Shown here in pieces: positions 1 to 11,240 of a stretch of 64,000 nucleotides of DNA. This DNA is from Symbiodinium natans (taxonomy: Eukaryota > Sar > Dinophyceae > Suessiales > Symbiodiniaceae), in assembly GCA_905221605.1 (NCBI GenBank), contig CAJNDS010002511.1, forward strand, positions 84,501-148,500. Reading direction: 5' to 3'. How positions within the stretch are numbered: the stretch's first letter is position 1; every line of letters begins with the position of its first letter. Position numbers and translations under genes: made by a program. Under the pieces are notes generated by a model. It had not been told where the DNA came from and made no database searches. It saw nothing but the letters and a program-made list of their open reading frames with translations.

Positions 1-370
1 AGCTTCAGCAGTTTTTTGTTTCCTGCGTTGCAGTGTAGAGTTTGGGGTTCAGGGTTTAGGGTTGAGGTGTAGGCTCAGGGTTCCCCCTCTCCCCCCGGTG
101 GTCTGTGGTGGGTTTACGGTTCAGGGTTTAGAGTTAGATTGGTTAAGTTTTCGGATTTTCCTTCTCCCTTGTGTGGTTCATGGTGGGGTTAGGTTTTCGG
201 GCTTGGGGCTCAGGGTTTAGGGGTAGTGCTTCCCACTCCCTCCTGCCTCAATTCCCAGGCCGCGCAAGAGCTCAAAGCCGTCAGTGCCTGGCCACAAAGG
301 TGGAGTATACGTGGAGTCAACAATCAGGTTCCACGATAAAATGTGCAGGTTCTATACACATCTATCAGTC
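1..370. other. Gene-free flank of element 1
   Basis: Low-complexity sequence with degenerate GGGTTTAGGG and GGGTTCAGGG words. No coding pattern is seen. A short TA microsatellite (about 376-389) abuts the element boundary. Confidence 0.6.
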
Positions 371-391
371 AATATACATATATATATATGG

Positions 392-415
392 TACCCCCCC
401 CCCCATGGACCTACC
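392..415 (+). repeat. Left terminal inverted repeat of element 1
   Basis: TA, an 11-C run (394-404), then ATGGACCTACC. It matches the reverse complement of 5634-5657 at every base. Outside the TIR the next base differs (G here, C in the other end's complement), followed by TA repeats on both sides. Confidence 0.85.
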
Positions 416-426
416 TTTTTTTTGAA

Positions 427-1345
427 ACCTCGGCTTGACCGATGTTTCAAAAAAGGGTGGCTTCTCCAAAACATTGGTTTTACCAATGTTTTGGAACCCC
501 TACCTTCAAAAAACATTGGTTTTACCGATGTTTTTTGAGCCCATGCTCACGAAACATCGCAAAAACCAATAAAAACCATAAAAACCATGATTTTCCAAAC
601 TATAGGCTTGGGGTCTCCGAGTAGTTTGAAAAATCATGGTTTTTATGGTTTTTATTGGTTTTTGCGATGTTTCCTGAGCAGGGGCTCCAAAAACATTGGT
701 TTTACCGATGTTTTTTGAAGGTGGCCTCTCCAAAACATTGGTTTTACCAATGTTTTTGAACCCCTACCTTCAAAAAACATTGGTTTTACCGATGTTTTTT
801 GAGCCCATGCTCACGAAACATCGCAAAAACCAATAAAAACCATAAAAACCATGATTTTCCAAACTATAGGCTTGGGGTCTCCGAGTAGTTTGAAAAATCA
901 TGGTTTTTATGGTTTTTATTGGTTTTTGCGATGTTTCCTGAGCAGGGACTCCAAAAACATTGGTTTTACCGATGTTTTTTGAAGGTGGCCTCTCCAAAAC
1001 ATTGGTTTTACCAATGTTTTTGAACCCCTACCTTCAAAAAACATTGGTTTTACCGATGTTTTGTGAGCCCATGCTCACGAAACATCGCAAAAACCAATAA
1101 AAACCATAAAAACCATGATTTTCCAAACTATAGGCTTGGGGTCTCCGAGTAGTTTGAAAAATCATGGTTTTTATGGTTTTTATTGGTTTTTGCGATGTTT
1201 CCTGAGCAGGGGCTCCAAAAACATTGGTTTTACCGATGTTTTTGGAAGGTGGCCTCTCCAAAACATTGGTTTTACCAATGTTTCTTGAAGGTGGCCTCTC
1301 CAAAACATTGGTTTTACCCAAGTTTTTGAACCCCTACCCATGTTT
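427..1345. repeat. Array of 264-bp units, each with a 123-nt palindrome (element 1)
   Basis: Three near-identical units with a period of 264 bp. Each contains a palindrome at 551-673, 815-937 and 1079-1201. The arms are 52 nt with one mismatch (the left arm begins GAAACATCGCAAAAACC) around a 19-nt loop (TAGGCTTGGGGTCTCCGAG). Smaller palindromes of the type AAAACATTGGTTTTACCAATG separate the units. The array starts a few bases inside the left TIR. Short open frames across it are by-products of the repeat. A role as origin, transposase/helicase binding site or hairpin RNA source is inference only. Confidence 0.85.
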
Positions 1346-1630
1346 TATATAAATTTTCTTGATCTAGAGCCATAGTCATATATAATGTCGCACACCATGT
1401 GATCTGCATGTGCCACCTTTTGGTACCCAAGGCCAATCGATCTCACTGAGCCGCCATGTAGGTTTCGGAGACTTCATCGATCCACAAAAAAATGGAATCC
1501 TGCAGAGCCGTCATGCGCGTACTTTCTGCTTTCGCTATGTGCAGTGACCTGCAAGCTGCAAGACTATGACACGGAGCTTCACTCAGCTCAAATTACTGTA
1601 GTTCGTTTCCCTGATACGATAAGAGTCACC

Positions 1631-3694
1631 ATGGCTGAGCGTGATGGTGACACCGCAGTGAGCACCGGGCTCGATGCCACTCGAGGCATGCATCTCTCGA
1701 AGCAACTGCCCTACCCAATATGGTCTGATCAGGCCCTGGGCGGCATCTCCATCATGGATCTTCCTATGACGGAGCTGGGCAATACCAACACTCTTCTCAA
1801 ACACTTCGTGGATGTGATCACGAATGTGCCGCCCCCCGACAAAAACACCATTGAGTCCTTGATTAATGCTGGCAAATGGAATGAGCTTCCTCCGCCTTTC
1901 TGTCCCAAGCAGAAGCTGGACGTCAAGCTTGTCCTTCAATTTGCCGTGCTCCCACTCACAAACGGGAATGTCTGCATAGTGAAGCATGTTCAGTCACCTG
2001 ATCTCAAGCTGACAAAGTCTGTCGTGGACACCCTCTGCCACGGCACGCCCCATGTGCTGAATTGGCATGGTCGCAACGCTTACGATTTCAAGAAAGCATG
2101 GCAATGGTTCTTTGAACAGCTGGGAGGGTGGCAGTGTCGCTGCTACTCCCTTTCTGCAGTTGTTCCCCATCAAGAAAAGGCTTCCAAACAAGGCTACTAT
2201 CTCTCTACCCTCTCGGAGGAGGATGTGGACAAGGGCTTTGCCTTCATCGAACAAGAAGCCGGCAACCTCGCAAGTGAGTGGAAGCGAGTGCAGTGGATCA
2301 CTAAAAACCTCCACGTGAACCAGGACTCGCCTATTTTTCAGTGGCCCATCTCCACGGTCGAGAAGTCCATTCGTGCCATCCAAACCGATGGTGTCCTCGC
2401 ACTTCCCGTAGAAAACTTCTTCTTCACCCTGGCAGACTTGGACTACCAGATTTTGAAATTTGGCGTCAACCCCATTCTCAAAACCATGACCACACATGCC
2501 GTGGGGGTAGTTGGAGGTCCGGGAAGTGGAAAAACGCCACTCGCCAGAATCATAGCCCTGTGTGCCTCTCGTTTTTGGAAACGTGAACAAGGCATCACAT
2601 CTCCACCTTCGTATCGCGAGGCCTCCGAGTTCGACTTTTTCCGGGGTCACCCAGGTCGCAAAGACCGTCCTGACATTCATGATGATGGGCGGCTTGCTGA
2701 GGAACCCATCAGAAAAATGAAAGGTTTCACCGACGTTGGTTGTACTATGTTGACCAAAGAGCGGTGGGGCGCGGCTAAGTTCGTCCAAGGGCAAATGAGA
2801 GTCTTTGTCTGCAACGACTACGACTCCACTGAATGGATTGAGAAGCATCAAAACATTCGGGCCGGCACGGTTCTGCAGATGCCCCATGAGCAATTCCTCG
2901 AAGTCGTTTCCCCAGTCTTTCCTAAGGATACCAAGCTACCACACATCATGGCAGTCTTGAAGCGTGCCAATGTCTTGGTCAACGCGGGAAACCTGGTGAT
3001 CTTCAGACGTGCCAGTCAGGAAGAGAACCGGGTCCCTTGTCTTGTCTTGCAAACTCCCGTGGACTACCTGAAAACAGAGGCACAGCAGAGGTACATGCTG
3101 TATCGCGAGAACAAGCTTGTCAAACCAGCTTCCTTCGAAGATGACGTCGCTTGGGAGGCCCGCTATCTGGACGCAGTCCTTCATGACAAGGTCCTTCCAC
3201 TCCCCAACCCGACTATCATCAATGATGCCCAGCATCGTCTCTTTCATGATGAACCTCGCCCACCTGCTCACAGAGACATAGAAGCCGCGGCTCCTTCCTC
3301 ACTGCCTGCAGTGCCCTCGGTTCCCAAAGCGGTTGCCGTCAAGAAAGAGTCTGTGACTTTCCGAAGGGCTCTTTCCAGTTTGCAGGGACATGTCATCGAT
3401 CTTGACTCGCCTCCAAAGAAGGCCTTGCGTGCCGGATATGCAGACGTGAAGACTGAGATCTCGGATGCTGCAAATGAGCCTGCCAGCCCAACATCTTTGA
3501 TGGCTGCACCCGTCCCCCCCTCGAAGCCTTCCTCACCGGGCTCGATGGCTGCACCCATCTCTCCCTTGAAGCCTCCCTCGCAAGGCTCGTCTATGGACAT
3601 TCATGACCCAATGGATGACCTCTCACATGAAGAAGGCCTCGAAAATCTCTCCCAGGAGCTGGCCGATATCATCGACCAACAGGAGACCGACTGA
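1631..3694 (+). CDS. SF3-helicase-like ATPase of element 1
   Basis: 687 residues from the ATG at 1631 (context CACCATGG). The frame is open upstream to 1544, but the paralogue in element 2 also starts near this point. Residues about 295-302 are a Walker A (GGPGSGKT), about 347-353 a Walker B (PDIHDDG), about 371-386 a B'-like basic/aromatic stretch (KERWGAAKF) and about 391-396 a motif C (VFVCND). This order and spacing is that of superfamily 3 helicases, which in viruses and plasmids unwind DNA at origins. The N-terminal 290 residues align with the element 2 protein (shared GFAFI) but I do not recognise the fold, and no HUH endonuclease motif is visible. The C-terminal 140 residues are Ser/Pro-rich and end in an acidic segment. 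The gene lies 416 bp upstream of the transposase gene. Function in transposition or element replication is inferred. Confidence 0.8.
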   Translation: MAERDGDTAVSTGLDATRGMHLSKQLPYPIWSDQALGGISIMDLPMTELGNTNTLLKHFVDVITNVPPPDKNTIESLINAGKWNELPPPFCPKQKLDVKLVLQFAVLPLTNGNVCIVKHVQSPDLKLTKSVVDTLCHGTPHVLNWHGRNAYDFKKAWQWFFEQLGGWQCRCYSLSAVVPHQEKASKQGYYLSTLSEEDVDKGFAFIEQEAGNLASEWKRVQWITKNLHVNQDSPIFQWPISTVEKSIRAIQTDGVLALPVENFFFTLADLDYQILKFGVNPILKTMTTHAVGVVGGPGSGKTPLARIIALCASRFWKREQGITSPPSYREASEFDFFRGHPGRKDRPDIHDDGRLAEEPIRKMKGFTDVGCTMLTKERWGAAKFVQGQMRVFVCNDYDSTEWIEKHQNIRAGTVLQMPHEQFLEVVSPVFPKDTKLPHIMAVLKRANVLVNAGNLVIFRRASQEENRVPCLVLQTPVDYLKTEAQQRYMLYRENKLVKPASFEDDVAWEARYLDAVLHDKVLPLPNPTIINDAQHRLFHDEPRPPAHRDIEAAAPSSLPAVPSVPKAVAVKKESVTFRRALSSLQGHVIDLDSPPKKALRAGYADVKTEISDAANEPASPTSLMAAPVPPSKPSSPGSMAAPISPLKPPSQGSSMDIHDPMDDLSHEEGLENLSQELADIIDQQETD

Positions 3695-4110
3695 AAGGAA
3701 ACCAACATCTGAGTCTGTCTTTCGGCACTTTAGCTCATGGCATTCCCCGTGTCACTCACATATCTTTTCTTATATGTGCATTCTTTATATACATAGTAAC
3801 ACATAGTGCACACATTTCAACATATCATGCATATATATGTATATAATACGGGGGGAATTTTGATGCCATGATGCTCTGCAGCTAGTAAGAGAAGGAGAAA
3901 ACGCGTCTCACACGACATGGCCCTGCGCCCTAAACCTTCGTCTGACGTGTGTGGCAAAGCAAATGAAGGTCGTTCAACGAAAAGGTCTTTTGCAAGCAAT
4001 GTTCCTGTAAATCTGGCATGCTGACAGCAGCGGTTTCGAAATCTGCATGGTTATATTTTTGAAGCAGTTTTTTTGAGATCAAGCCAGATTTCCTATAGCC
4101 AGTTGCAGTT
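3695..4110. other. Intergenic spacer between helicase and transposase genes
   Basis: 416 bp with no coding pattern. It contains AT-rich words around 3780-3850 (ATATATGTATATAATACGGG). No promoter motif can be assigned with confidence in this lineage. Confidence 0.5.
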
Positions 4111-5355
4111 ATGGGCAAGCGCTACAACCTCTTCCCTGATCCCAAGAAGGGCAAAGGACGGATGGTCCTGAAGAAGCCTGCAGGGGTCAAGTCAGCCTCG
4201 TGGTCCAAGGTGCCTTACCAGCGTCACAAACTAGGAGGAGGTTTTCTTCGCAAGGATCAGACGAAGTGGCGTCGCAACATCCAACAACTCCTAAAGGCAA
4301 CCGACAACCAAATCTTGGACATGCTCATGAAGGACAAGTTCCTGCCGAACTGGGAGGGTTGTGTATGTCCTTTCTGCAACAAAGGTGTGCTGGGTCCATT
4401 GTCTGATAGGCCTTCAAGGGACACCAAGGCCTACAGGTGCAACAAGAAGAACTGCCAGAAGTACGTCTCTCCGGCTCATCTGCATCCCCTCTTCACAGTC
4501 CTTCGTGGTCCAGAAGGGCACAGCCTCCAAGTGCAAGCTACTGCACTCCTCCTTCGCCTCGCTGGAGTTCCTCTGGCCACCATCCATCTGCTCACGAACA
4601 TAAATCACAAAGCAATTGAGAGGCTCAACAGCAATCTCAATTTCCTCCGGAGTGGCCACGTCACACAGGTTGAGAAAACCATCAAGTTTGGGGGCGCCCC
4701 CAAGGCTTGGAGAGACGTGGAGGTGGATGAGGCTTGCTTCGACAAGCGGACTCTGAAGCCGTGGGAGCAAACAGAGAAGGATGCCCAGCAAGGCAAGAAC
4801 ACTGAGTGGGAACAGTGGGGAGGTTTAGTCCAGCGAGGATGTCCCAAGAGCTTGGTCCTATTCAAACTTCGCCCTGCCATCACAGTACCCAGAGCACCGG
4901 GGCCAGGTGCTATTCGCAAGGTAGACTGGACTCCAGTGGCCCAGAAGTGGCTCAAGAACAGGCGTGTCATCTTGCACTCGGATTCGGCCCGGTCATATCG
5001 CAGCAAGGTGGATGGAATGCTGCACGATGCAGTCGTCCACAAGAAACGCAGGGTCAAAAAGGGCAACAAATGGGTGTGGGTCAAGCCTGTGTATGTGAAG
5101 ATTTCCACTCACAAGCTTCCGGATGGCACCGTCATCAAGACCAAGGGGGGCACCCAAATCATCGACCGTGCCTGGCGTTTTATCAAAGACCGTCTCCGAT
5201 TAAACCAGCATGGCAAGGCATCCTCCAAGCAGCTGGCAGCCCAGATCCGTAGTGCACAGTACGAGTACTGGCACCGCAACGAGGATCTGTGGGTATGCAC
5301 AGGCCAGCTCTTGGATGAGTACATGCGAAGCATTGTCACCAAGCCTGAGTGCTAG
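4111..5355 (+). CDS. ISXO2/IS1595-like (Merlin-related) transposase of element 1
   Basis: 414 residues. A basic N-terminus is followed by a zinc ribbon (C86, C89, C110, C115; CPFC ... CNKKNC). An all-helical segment follows, then an RNase-H-like core: VEVDE (D206), WGGLVQRG, VILHSDSARSY (D291), VVHKK and GTQIIDRAW (D352). These motifs in this order are diagnostic of the ISXO2/IS1595 family, whose eukaryotic relatives are Merlin elements. The third catalytic position is Asp in an IDRAW context where the family usually has Glu or Asn. The paralogue in element 2 has the same Asp, so this looks like a lineage feature and not a mutation. The frame is uninterrupted and ends 278 bp before the right TIR. 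It should cut and join the element ends. The family assignment is firm, activity is not proven. Confidence 0.9.
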   Translation: MGKRYNLFPDPKKGKGRMVLKKPAGVKSASWSKVPYQRHKLGGGFLRKDQTKWRRNIQQLLKATDNQILDMLMKDKFLPNWEGCVCPFCNKGVLGPLSDRPSRDTKAYRCNKKNCQKYVSPAHLHPLFTVLRGPEGHSLQVQATALLLRLAGVPLATIHLLTNINHKAIERLNSNLNFLRSGHVTQVEKTIKFGGAPKAWRDVEVDEACFDKRTLKPWEQTEKDAQQGKNTEWEQWGGLVQRGCPKSLVLFKLRPAITVPRAPGPGAIRKVDWTPVAQKWLKNRRVILHSDSARSYRSKVDGMLHDAVVHKKRRVKKGNKWVWVKPVYVKISTHKLPDGTVIKTKGGTQIIDRAWRFIKDRLRLNQHGKASSKQLAAQIRSAQYEYWHRNEDLWVCTGQLLDEYMRSIVTKPEC

Positions 5356-5633
5356 AGGATCAGCAAGACTGGGGTCGCTGCTTCTAGCATACTAACACCG
5401 CCTCGCCTGAAACCAAGACCATCTGATGTTTGCTAAGCACTCCCACGTCTCTGTGGAGCTTCGCCCTCGCTGTAAAACAGATCTGCCGTCACATCTTTTG
5501 CATGCTTTGCTCACAGCATCCAATTCCCAAGTCATCTCTCTGCCCGGGGCATCTGGCTCAGACACATGCCACACACACACACCAACAAAATTCGGACACC
5601 TGCCAACCACACACCAGCAAAACAAAGGAAATT

Positions 5634-5657
5634 GGTAGGTCCATGGGGGGGGGGGTA
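5634..5657 (-). repeat. Right terminal inverted repeat of element 1
   Basis: GGTAGGTCCAT followed by eleven G and TA, the exact reverse complement of 392-415. It is followed by GCATATATATATA. Confidence 0.85.
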
Positions 5658-6773
5658 GCATATATATATAAACACGCAGAGACGCACACACGCGCGCGCA
5701 CACACACACTTACTTTTACTTCACTTGTATGTATGGGTACGTATTTTCGTGCATGAATAGATGCCTCGCCATGTATTTGTATGTGCTTTCAATAAGTTGG
5801 CCTTGGCCTCATCGCGAGGGCATATGGGAACTGAAGTAACAGGTGCATTGCACTCTGCCAGGGCTTGTGAAACTTCCAATAGGTCCTAGGTGCATACGCA
5901 GTGCAGTATGCACTGACATTTTCAATTTTGGGACAGTTATTCCCCAATGACATGCATCTTTAGGTGAGCCTCGATCGACAAATCTTCCCCGCCTTCCTAT
6001 TCCCTGCAAGGCCTTTAAACCAAACGACATCTTGCATCACCTTGCCTTCCGACCAACCCTAAGGTTTTTTTAAACTACGGGTGGGTAAATCCTGTATATA
6101 TATATATGTATATATGTATGTATGTATGCAAACCTTACGCCTCGAAGACGTTGAAACCAGTGAAGAACCAACGAGAGGACCCTCACCTCATGATTTGCTT
6201 TTCTCACATCAACCACATCTCCAGCCTAGTTTTTCGCGGTTGACGAAGTACGCCTCGAACTCCTGCCAACTGCGCGTAGCTAACTTCGCCTAACAGCTCT
6301 GATCAAACCTGCCATGACCTTGACATGCCTTTAACCCTCATTCTCCTCACAGGCAAGTAGCCTCGAAGGCTGCATCATGAAGGGGGTTTAGGGCTGCTAT
6401 AAGGGCTTTGAAGGTGCGTGTATGCAGGTTGCCGGACTTGGGGAGCAAGGGAAGGGGTGTGTTAGCTGAAGATAGGGCTGCTTCAGACTGAGATGAAGGT
6501 TCAGACTTGGGGGTTTTCCCTTGGGCGCAGAATCAATCCGCAGGTCCTCTAACCCCAGCTCTCCACAATCTCTGAGTCCCAGTCCCTCCATCGAAAACTC
6601 TGCGGGTTCTAGTTCTGCGGTTTTAACTGCCATGAGCCCCCCAACACACAGAAGCGCCGGCCCCTGAGCTATCAAGCACAGGCCTCATAGGAGATGCCCT
6701 CCTCAACATTGATGTGCGAGGAATTGTCAAAGTGCGCCATGTTGGCCTGCACTTTTGACCCTCCTACAGTTTG

Positions 6774-6851
6774 TTTAGGGTTTAGGGTTTAGGGTTTAGG
6801 GTTTAGGGTTTAGGGTTTGGGGTTTAGGGTTTAGGGTTTAGGGTTTAGGGT
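6774..6851. repeat. Interstitial telomere-type (TTTAGGG)n array
   Basis: About ten tandem TTTAGGG units with one TTTGGGG variant, followed by decayed CAGGTTT words. TTTAGGG is the plant/dinoflagellate telomere motif. Here it lies inside a scaffold. Confidence 0.9.
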
Positions 6852-9800
6852 TACAGGTTTCAGGTTTCAGGTTCCTGTGTTTATGCCAAGCCCTTGGTTG
6901 CAAACACTCCCTACCTGATGGCGACATCTGTTGCAGCCCGACTCAGCTGCCGGCGTCTTGCCGCTGGTAGTCGTAGTCGAAGTACTTCCTTGGTGTCCAT
7001 GCAACCGCCTTTGCTATGCAGAGTGTGGCTCAGGCAAGGCTGGGCATCCACAAATGCCCGTAGCCGAAAACCTATGCTGTGGGAAGATCAAGCGCCATGA
7101 GCAAACTACGCAGCTCCGATCTCCAGAAATGTCGGAAAAAAGCAGGCTTCCTGGGGCTGCTAGGGAGTCAAAGCTTAGCTCACTCAAAGGCTGGCGAGTC
7201 TCAAAGATCGACTCTGAAAAATCGCGTTGAGGATGTAGGCCTGGGTCCAGCCCAAGAAGCTTCGTCAAAAACGCTTCCAGACGCCTTTACCTCCCATGAT
7301 TTTTCTTCATGTCTGCCTTGCTTTCTCAACCCACAATACAACATGCACAGCATAGACTGGCGTGTGTTCTGGTGGACCCTTCCAAGCAAAAATCCAATCC
7401 CCAAACCTCCTCAGCAGACACAAACGAAACGCCGAACACGGCGATTGAACGGCGCATCTGCATTTGATCGTGCAGGGAATTGTGTTCGTACCCTAGGTAG
7501 CTAGGTGTTTCACGTTTTTGTTTGGCTGCAGGTTGCCTTTCTCCATTGCCTGTCTTGAGGCTGCCAGATCTACTGACCCCTTTCAAGGTGAGTGGTATAA
7601 ACCCGCCAATACTTATAATTGGGTTTCAAGAAATTCCTTCACGGCTAGGGGGCGGGATCACCTGTGAGCTCGGTAGGGGCGCGGCCGGGGCCGTGCCTGG
7701 CGTGCGCAAGAACATCCCCAGCCATTCCTCGGTGGCTCGCACAAACCCCTGATTCGGACGGATGAAACATCTTTGGCTGTGTACTAGAAGGCTCTGCCAG
7801 CAACTATCTTCAAAATGCACACAGAGGAAACCCTTCACCCTGGGGCTTCAGAGTGTTTGGGATGCAGGGTGTGGGGCTCGCTTGCATTGAGGCTGAATCT
7901 GGGGGGGTGTCAAGCCTTGGACAGTGGACGCACAACCCTATTGTTAATACATAACTTAATATAACAAACAACCACCCTGCAAACACCAGGCTCTGAACCC
8001 TCAAATGGAATCTGGCGCTGAATCCTGACAAGCCACCACCAACCCTGACACCCAAACCCCAAGCGAAGCCGTCTGCGAACTGCTGCGCTACGACTGTGAA
8101 GACAAGCGGCTACCGGCAGCAAGCACCCTTTGACCGCCTGTCGAAGTGCTCTGCGTCAACAGCCACTCATCAGCAGAACATCTTGAAACATGCTGCGCAG
8201 AATAGGCCCGAAACTCCAAAAGAAACGGATACTTCTGCCACGGCTTCCTGAACTCTGAGGCCCTTTTGACCTTAGGAGAAAAGAAGGGCTGCGTGAATGT
8301 ACAGCAGGGTTTGTGTTAGGGTTCCAAGACCTCCAGGCTCCACCCTGCTTTCTGCAGCGATGCGCCTCGCGCGATGCCTGCGTGAGTCCCTCTGCCACGG
8401 CCGAGATTGTCACCTGCGCGGCGGGTGACAATGATGTCTTGCCGGGTTCAGGGTTCCAACCCCACACGAGCACAAGCAGGAGGTTCAGGGTGCTCCTCTC
8501 AACCTTGTAGTTCCTGCTGGGGCAATGCTTGGCTTCGCCCCGTGCGCCGGGAGTTCATTTGAAGCTGACCTAGCTTTGGGAAACAACGGCCACGTGCGGA
8601 TTATTGGCCGAGACAGAGTGGCCGCCACTGTATGAATAGCATGCAGGCCTATCAACTGTCTCTATCTGCGTTCGACTTCGATTCATTTCGACATGGGCTA
8701 GGCGCAGCTTCGCTTTTTCTGCCACGCAGCATCACAGTCTTTTTGCTGCCCCGACTGGTCATCCCCATCTTGGGGGGTTGCTGCGGAGACTTCGTGTGTA
8801 AAAGGAGGGAAGGAGGATGCTGCAAGGGGTCGATTGGGGCACGGGAGTTAAGCTAGGTGTTGAGGGGGGGGGGGGGGCGGGCCGAAGATTTGAAGTCAAG
8901 CCATGGACTTCAGCCGACTCTCCGGGCCATCACAGAGCAGTCAAAGACTCCAAGATCTGCACCAAGTCCGCGGGAAGCGGAGCTTCCGCGACGAAGGTGC
9001 TTCCCGCAGCATCCTTCAGTTGCAAGATCCGGGGGCTGGCTTGGGACCTGGCCTCTGATGCCTCTGGGGCATTGTAGCTGCCATTGCCTTTGCCGACCGT
9101 TCTTTGGGGAAAACACAGGAGGAACTAGGGGGCACTAGGGAGCTAGACCCTACTACTTGGTCGGGTGGGGGTCGCGGGAAAGGCTTTCCTAAACCTCCCT
9201 AAATCCTGCATCGTGCTGATGCGTGTGGGCGAGCGTCGCGCAGCTGCACCCGGGAGCAGTGCAGGAAGAGGCGGTGTGTGGGAAGAGCCGTGGCGCCGCG
9301 TCGGCCGTAGCCTCGGCTATGTTCGTGCTATCTTGCATCGTGCCTGCTACGTCCCTACGTGCGGCTTTGGGATCATTTGATTGGCTTACAGTTTGGTGGG
9401 GGTCCTTTGACCCCTGAATGTAGGAACCTCAAGCTCCCAAACCAGGAGCACAACTACTGCAGTAACGAGAAACAAGCTTGAAGCTAGCGACAACACCCAC
9501 GGCCCTGAAGCCAAGCCCACATCTCTGGCAAGCAGGGTAACTACCTCCGCAGCCTTCTTTTGGCAGAAGAAGGTTCACGACCTGGTAGCTAAAGGATCAC
9601 AACGACCTCACGATGTATAAGGTTGTAACCACCGACCACTGTAGTGTTTACCCTTCTCAGAACCTCATCCCTAAACCCTAAACCCTAAACCCAAGTGTAA
9701 GTCATCCCCTCAAGACCAGTTGCTTAGGTCGCCCAAGATTGGCCGACCGAGACTCGCGAAGTGGACCTCGGCACACAGGTTCAGGGTATAACTTACGATG

Positions 9801-11117
9801 TGACCGATGTGGGATGGCTTATAAGGCTTGCAGGGGCCAGGCCAGCAGTTGTCCCAAAAAAGATACCCCGACATGAATGTGCCCATCAGATGCCAGAATC
9901 TGCATCTACCGACTTCGTGTTGGACCCTCCTTATTGCACCCAGTTGGCTACGCATTGCGTCAAGTGACCCAATCCAAAGTCAAGGTTGTCTTGCCGTCAT
10001 ATCCTTCATTTACGATCCCGGGACGTTGCAGGGGCTCGTGCTTTGTTCCTTCATAGTGCCTCACAACGAATAGGTCGCCCGAGGCACCCGGATCTGGTGA
10101 GTTCGACCTGTGAGAGGGCGAGCGCTGAGGAACATCAGCTCCTGCGACGCGTGGCAGGGCCAGGTCAGGCGAGAGCTTAAACTCAGATACACATGTATAA
10201 ATAAATAAATACATAGCTAAATAAATAATTCAAATACATATATATATATATATATATTATGATGAGTAATATTCGTACGATGCTTTATTCATATATATAT
10301 ATATGTACATATATATATATGTGTGTATGTATATGTATGTATGCATTTATCTATCTCTCTATCTATCGCAGTAGGGGTACCACTACTGGATCGCATGAGT
10401 TTCCTCACACTACCAAGCAGTCGAGGATCTCTCTTCGAAAGTCCACCATGCTAAAACTCATGACACTGATGAGCAGCAAAAACGTGACCACGCCACATAT
10501 TCGCGAAACGCATGGGTTTACGAGATGCGGTTCATCAACACCATCGACACACGGTGTGCTGCCCCAGCTTAGCCCTAACCTGCTCCATGGCCCCTTCCGG
10601 AACACACACATAAACAAAGAATAATCAGAAAAACAAAATAACTGGCATGTCAGACTCAGTTCTCAGACCAGGCCTCATAGTATCCTCAAAGTCGAGCCAT
10701 TGGTCTTCAACTGGCTTCAACCCTGGTGAACCTCAACCCTACTCCAAAACCTTAAACCTACCCGAAACCCCAAACCACAAACTCCCAGCTCCTCGCCCGG
10801 GTGTCCCTCAGAGCGGTACCTGGCCCGACCAAGGCATCATGATCACAGGCTCTTGGGTTTTAGGGACCCACACGTGATGGCACGAATAACAGAAGTAATA
10901 TTCAGAACCCGTCATACGAAGAACCAAGCTCGCCAGGGAAGGGCGCGATGTGGATGACCAGGATAAGGGCTTAGGCACTTGGGGATTTTGGCGAGTGGTT
11001 TCTCTCGTCATGCCATAAACCTGCCACACGCAATGTGCCTTAGGTCAGACATCAAAAAGCGCATCGGCTGAGCTCCAATTAACCCTTCAAGCTCATCAAC
11101 AGCTGGATGTCTGACAA

Positions 11118-11240
11118 TAACAAGAAGAAGAATAAGAAAAAACAAGAAAAGGAAAAATAATAAGAATAAGAATAAGAATAAGAAGAAGAAGAAGAATAAG
11201 AATAAGAATAAGAATAATAATAAGAACAAGAATAAGAATA
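11118..11240. repeat. Purine-rich AATAAG/AAGAAG microsatellite
   Basis: About 120 bp almost wholly of A and G on the plus strand (AATAAGAATAAG, AAGAAGAAGAAG). Ser/Tyr and Leu/Ile/Phe-rich frames on the other strand are products of the repeat. Confidence 0.85.

Larger units (their letters stand above)
390..5659 (+). mobile_element. Two-gene DNA transposon, copy 1 (SF3 helicase + ISXO2-like transposase)
   Basis: About 5.27 kb bounded by inverted copies of a 24-bp sequence (392-415 and 5634-5657, 24/24 identical when one is reverse-complemented). Each copy is TA, then eleven C, then ATGGACCTACC. In order it holds a palindrome array (427-1345), an SF3-helicase-like gene (1631-3694) and an ISXO2-like transposase gene (4111-5355), both on the plus strand and without introns. 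Both sides are TA microsatellite (TATATATATG on the left, CATATATATA on the right). An 8-9 bp AT target duplication, usual for Merlin/IS1595-type elements, is therefore possible but cannot be resolved. Identical TIRs and open genes suggest recent activity. The second copy at 14671-20839 has the same parts, which argues that the two genes move together. Confidence 0.85.

Noticed and set aside
506-1321. Repeated ~75-residue frames (KNIGKTNVF...) on the minus strand
   Set aside because: They are the palindromic 264-bp repeats read through. The same peptide appears at each period and no independent coding signal exists.
1631-2500. HUH endonuclease (Rep/Helitron-like) domain before the helicase
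   Set aside because: No His-hydrophobic-His motif with a downstream catalytic Tyr is visible in either helicase protein.
1994-2893. 299-codon minus-strand frame
   Set aside because: It is antisense to the helicase gene, whose motifs are in the plus frame.
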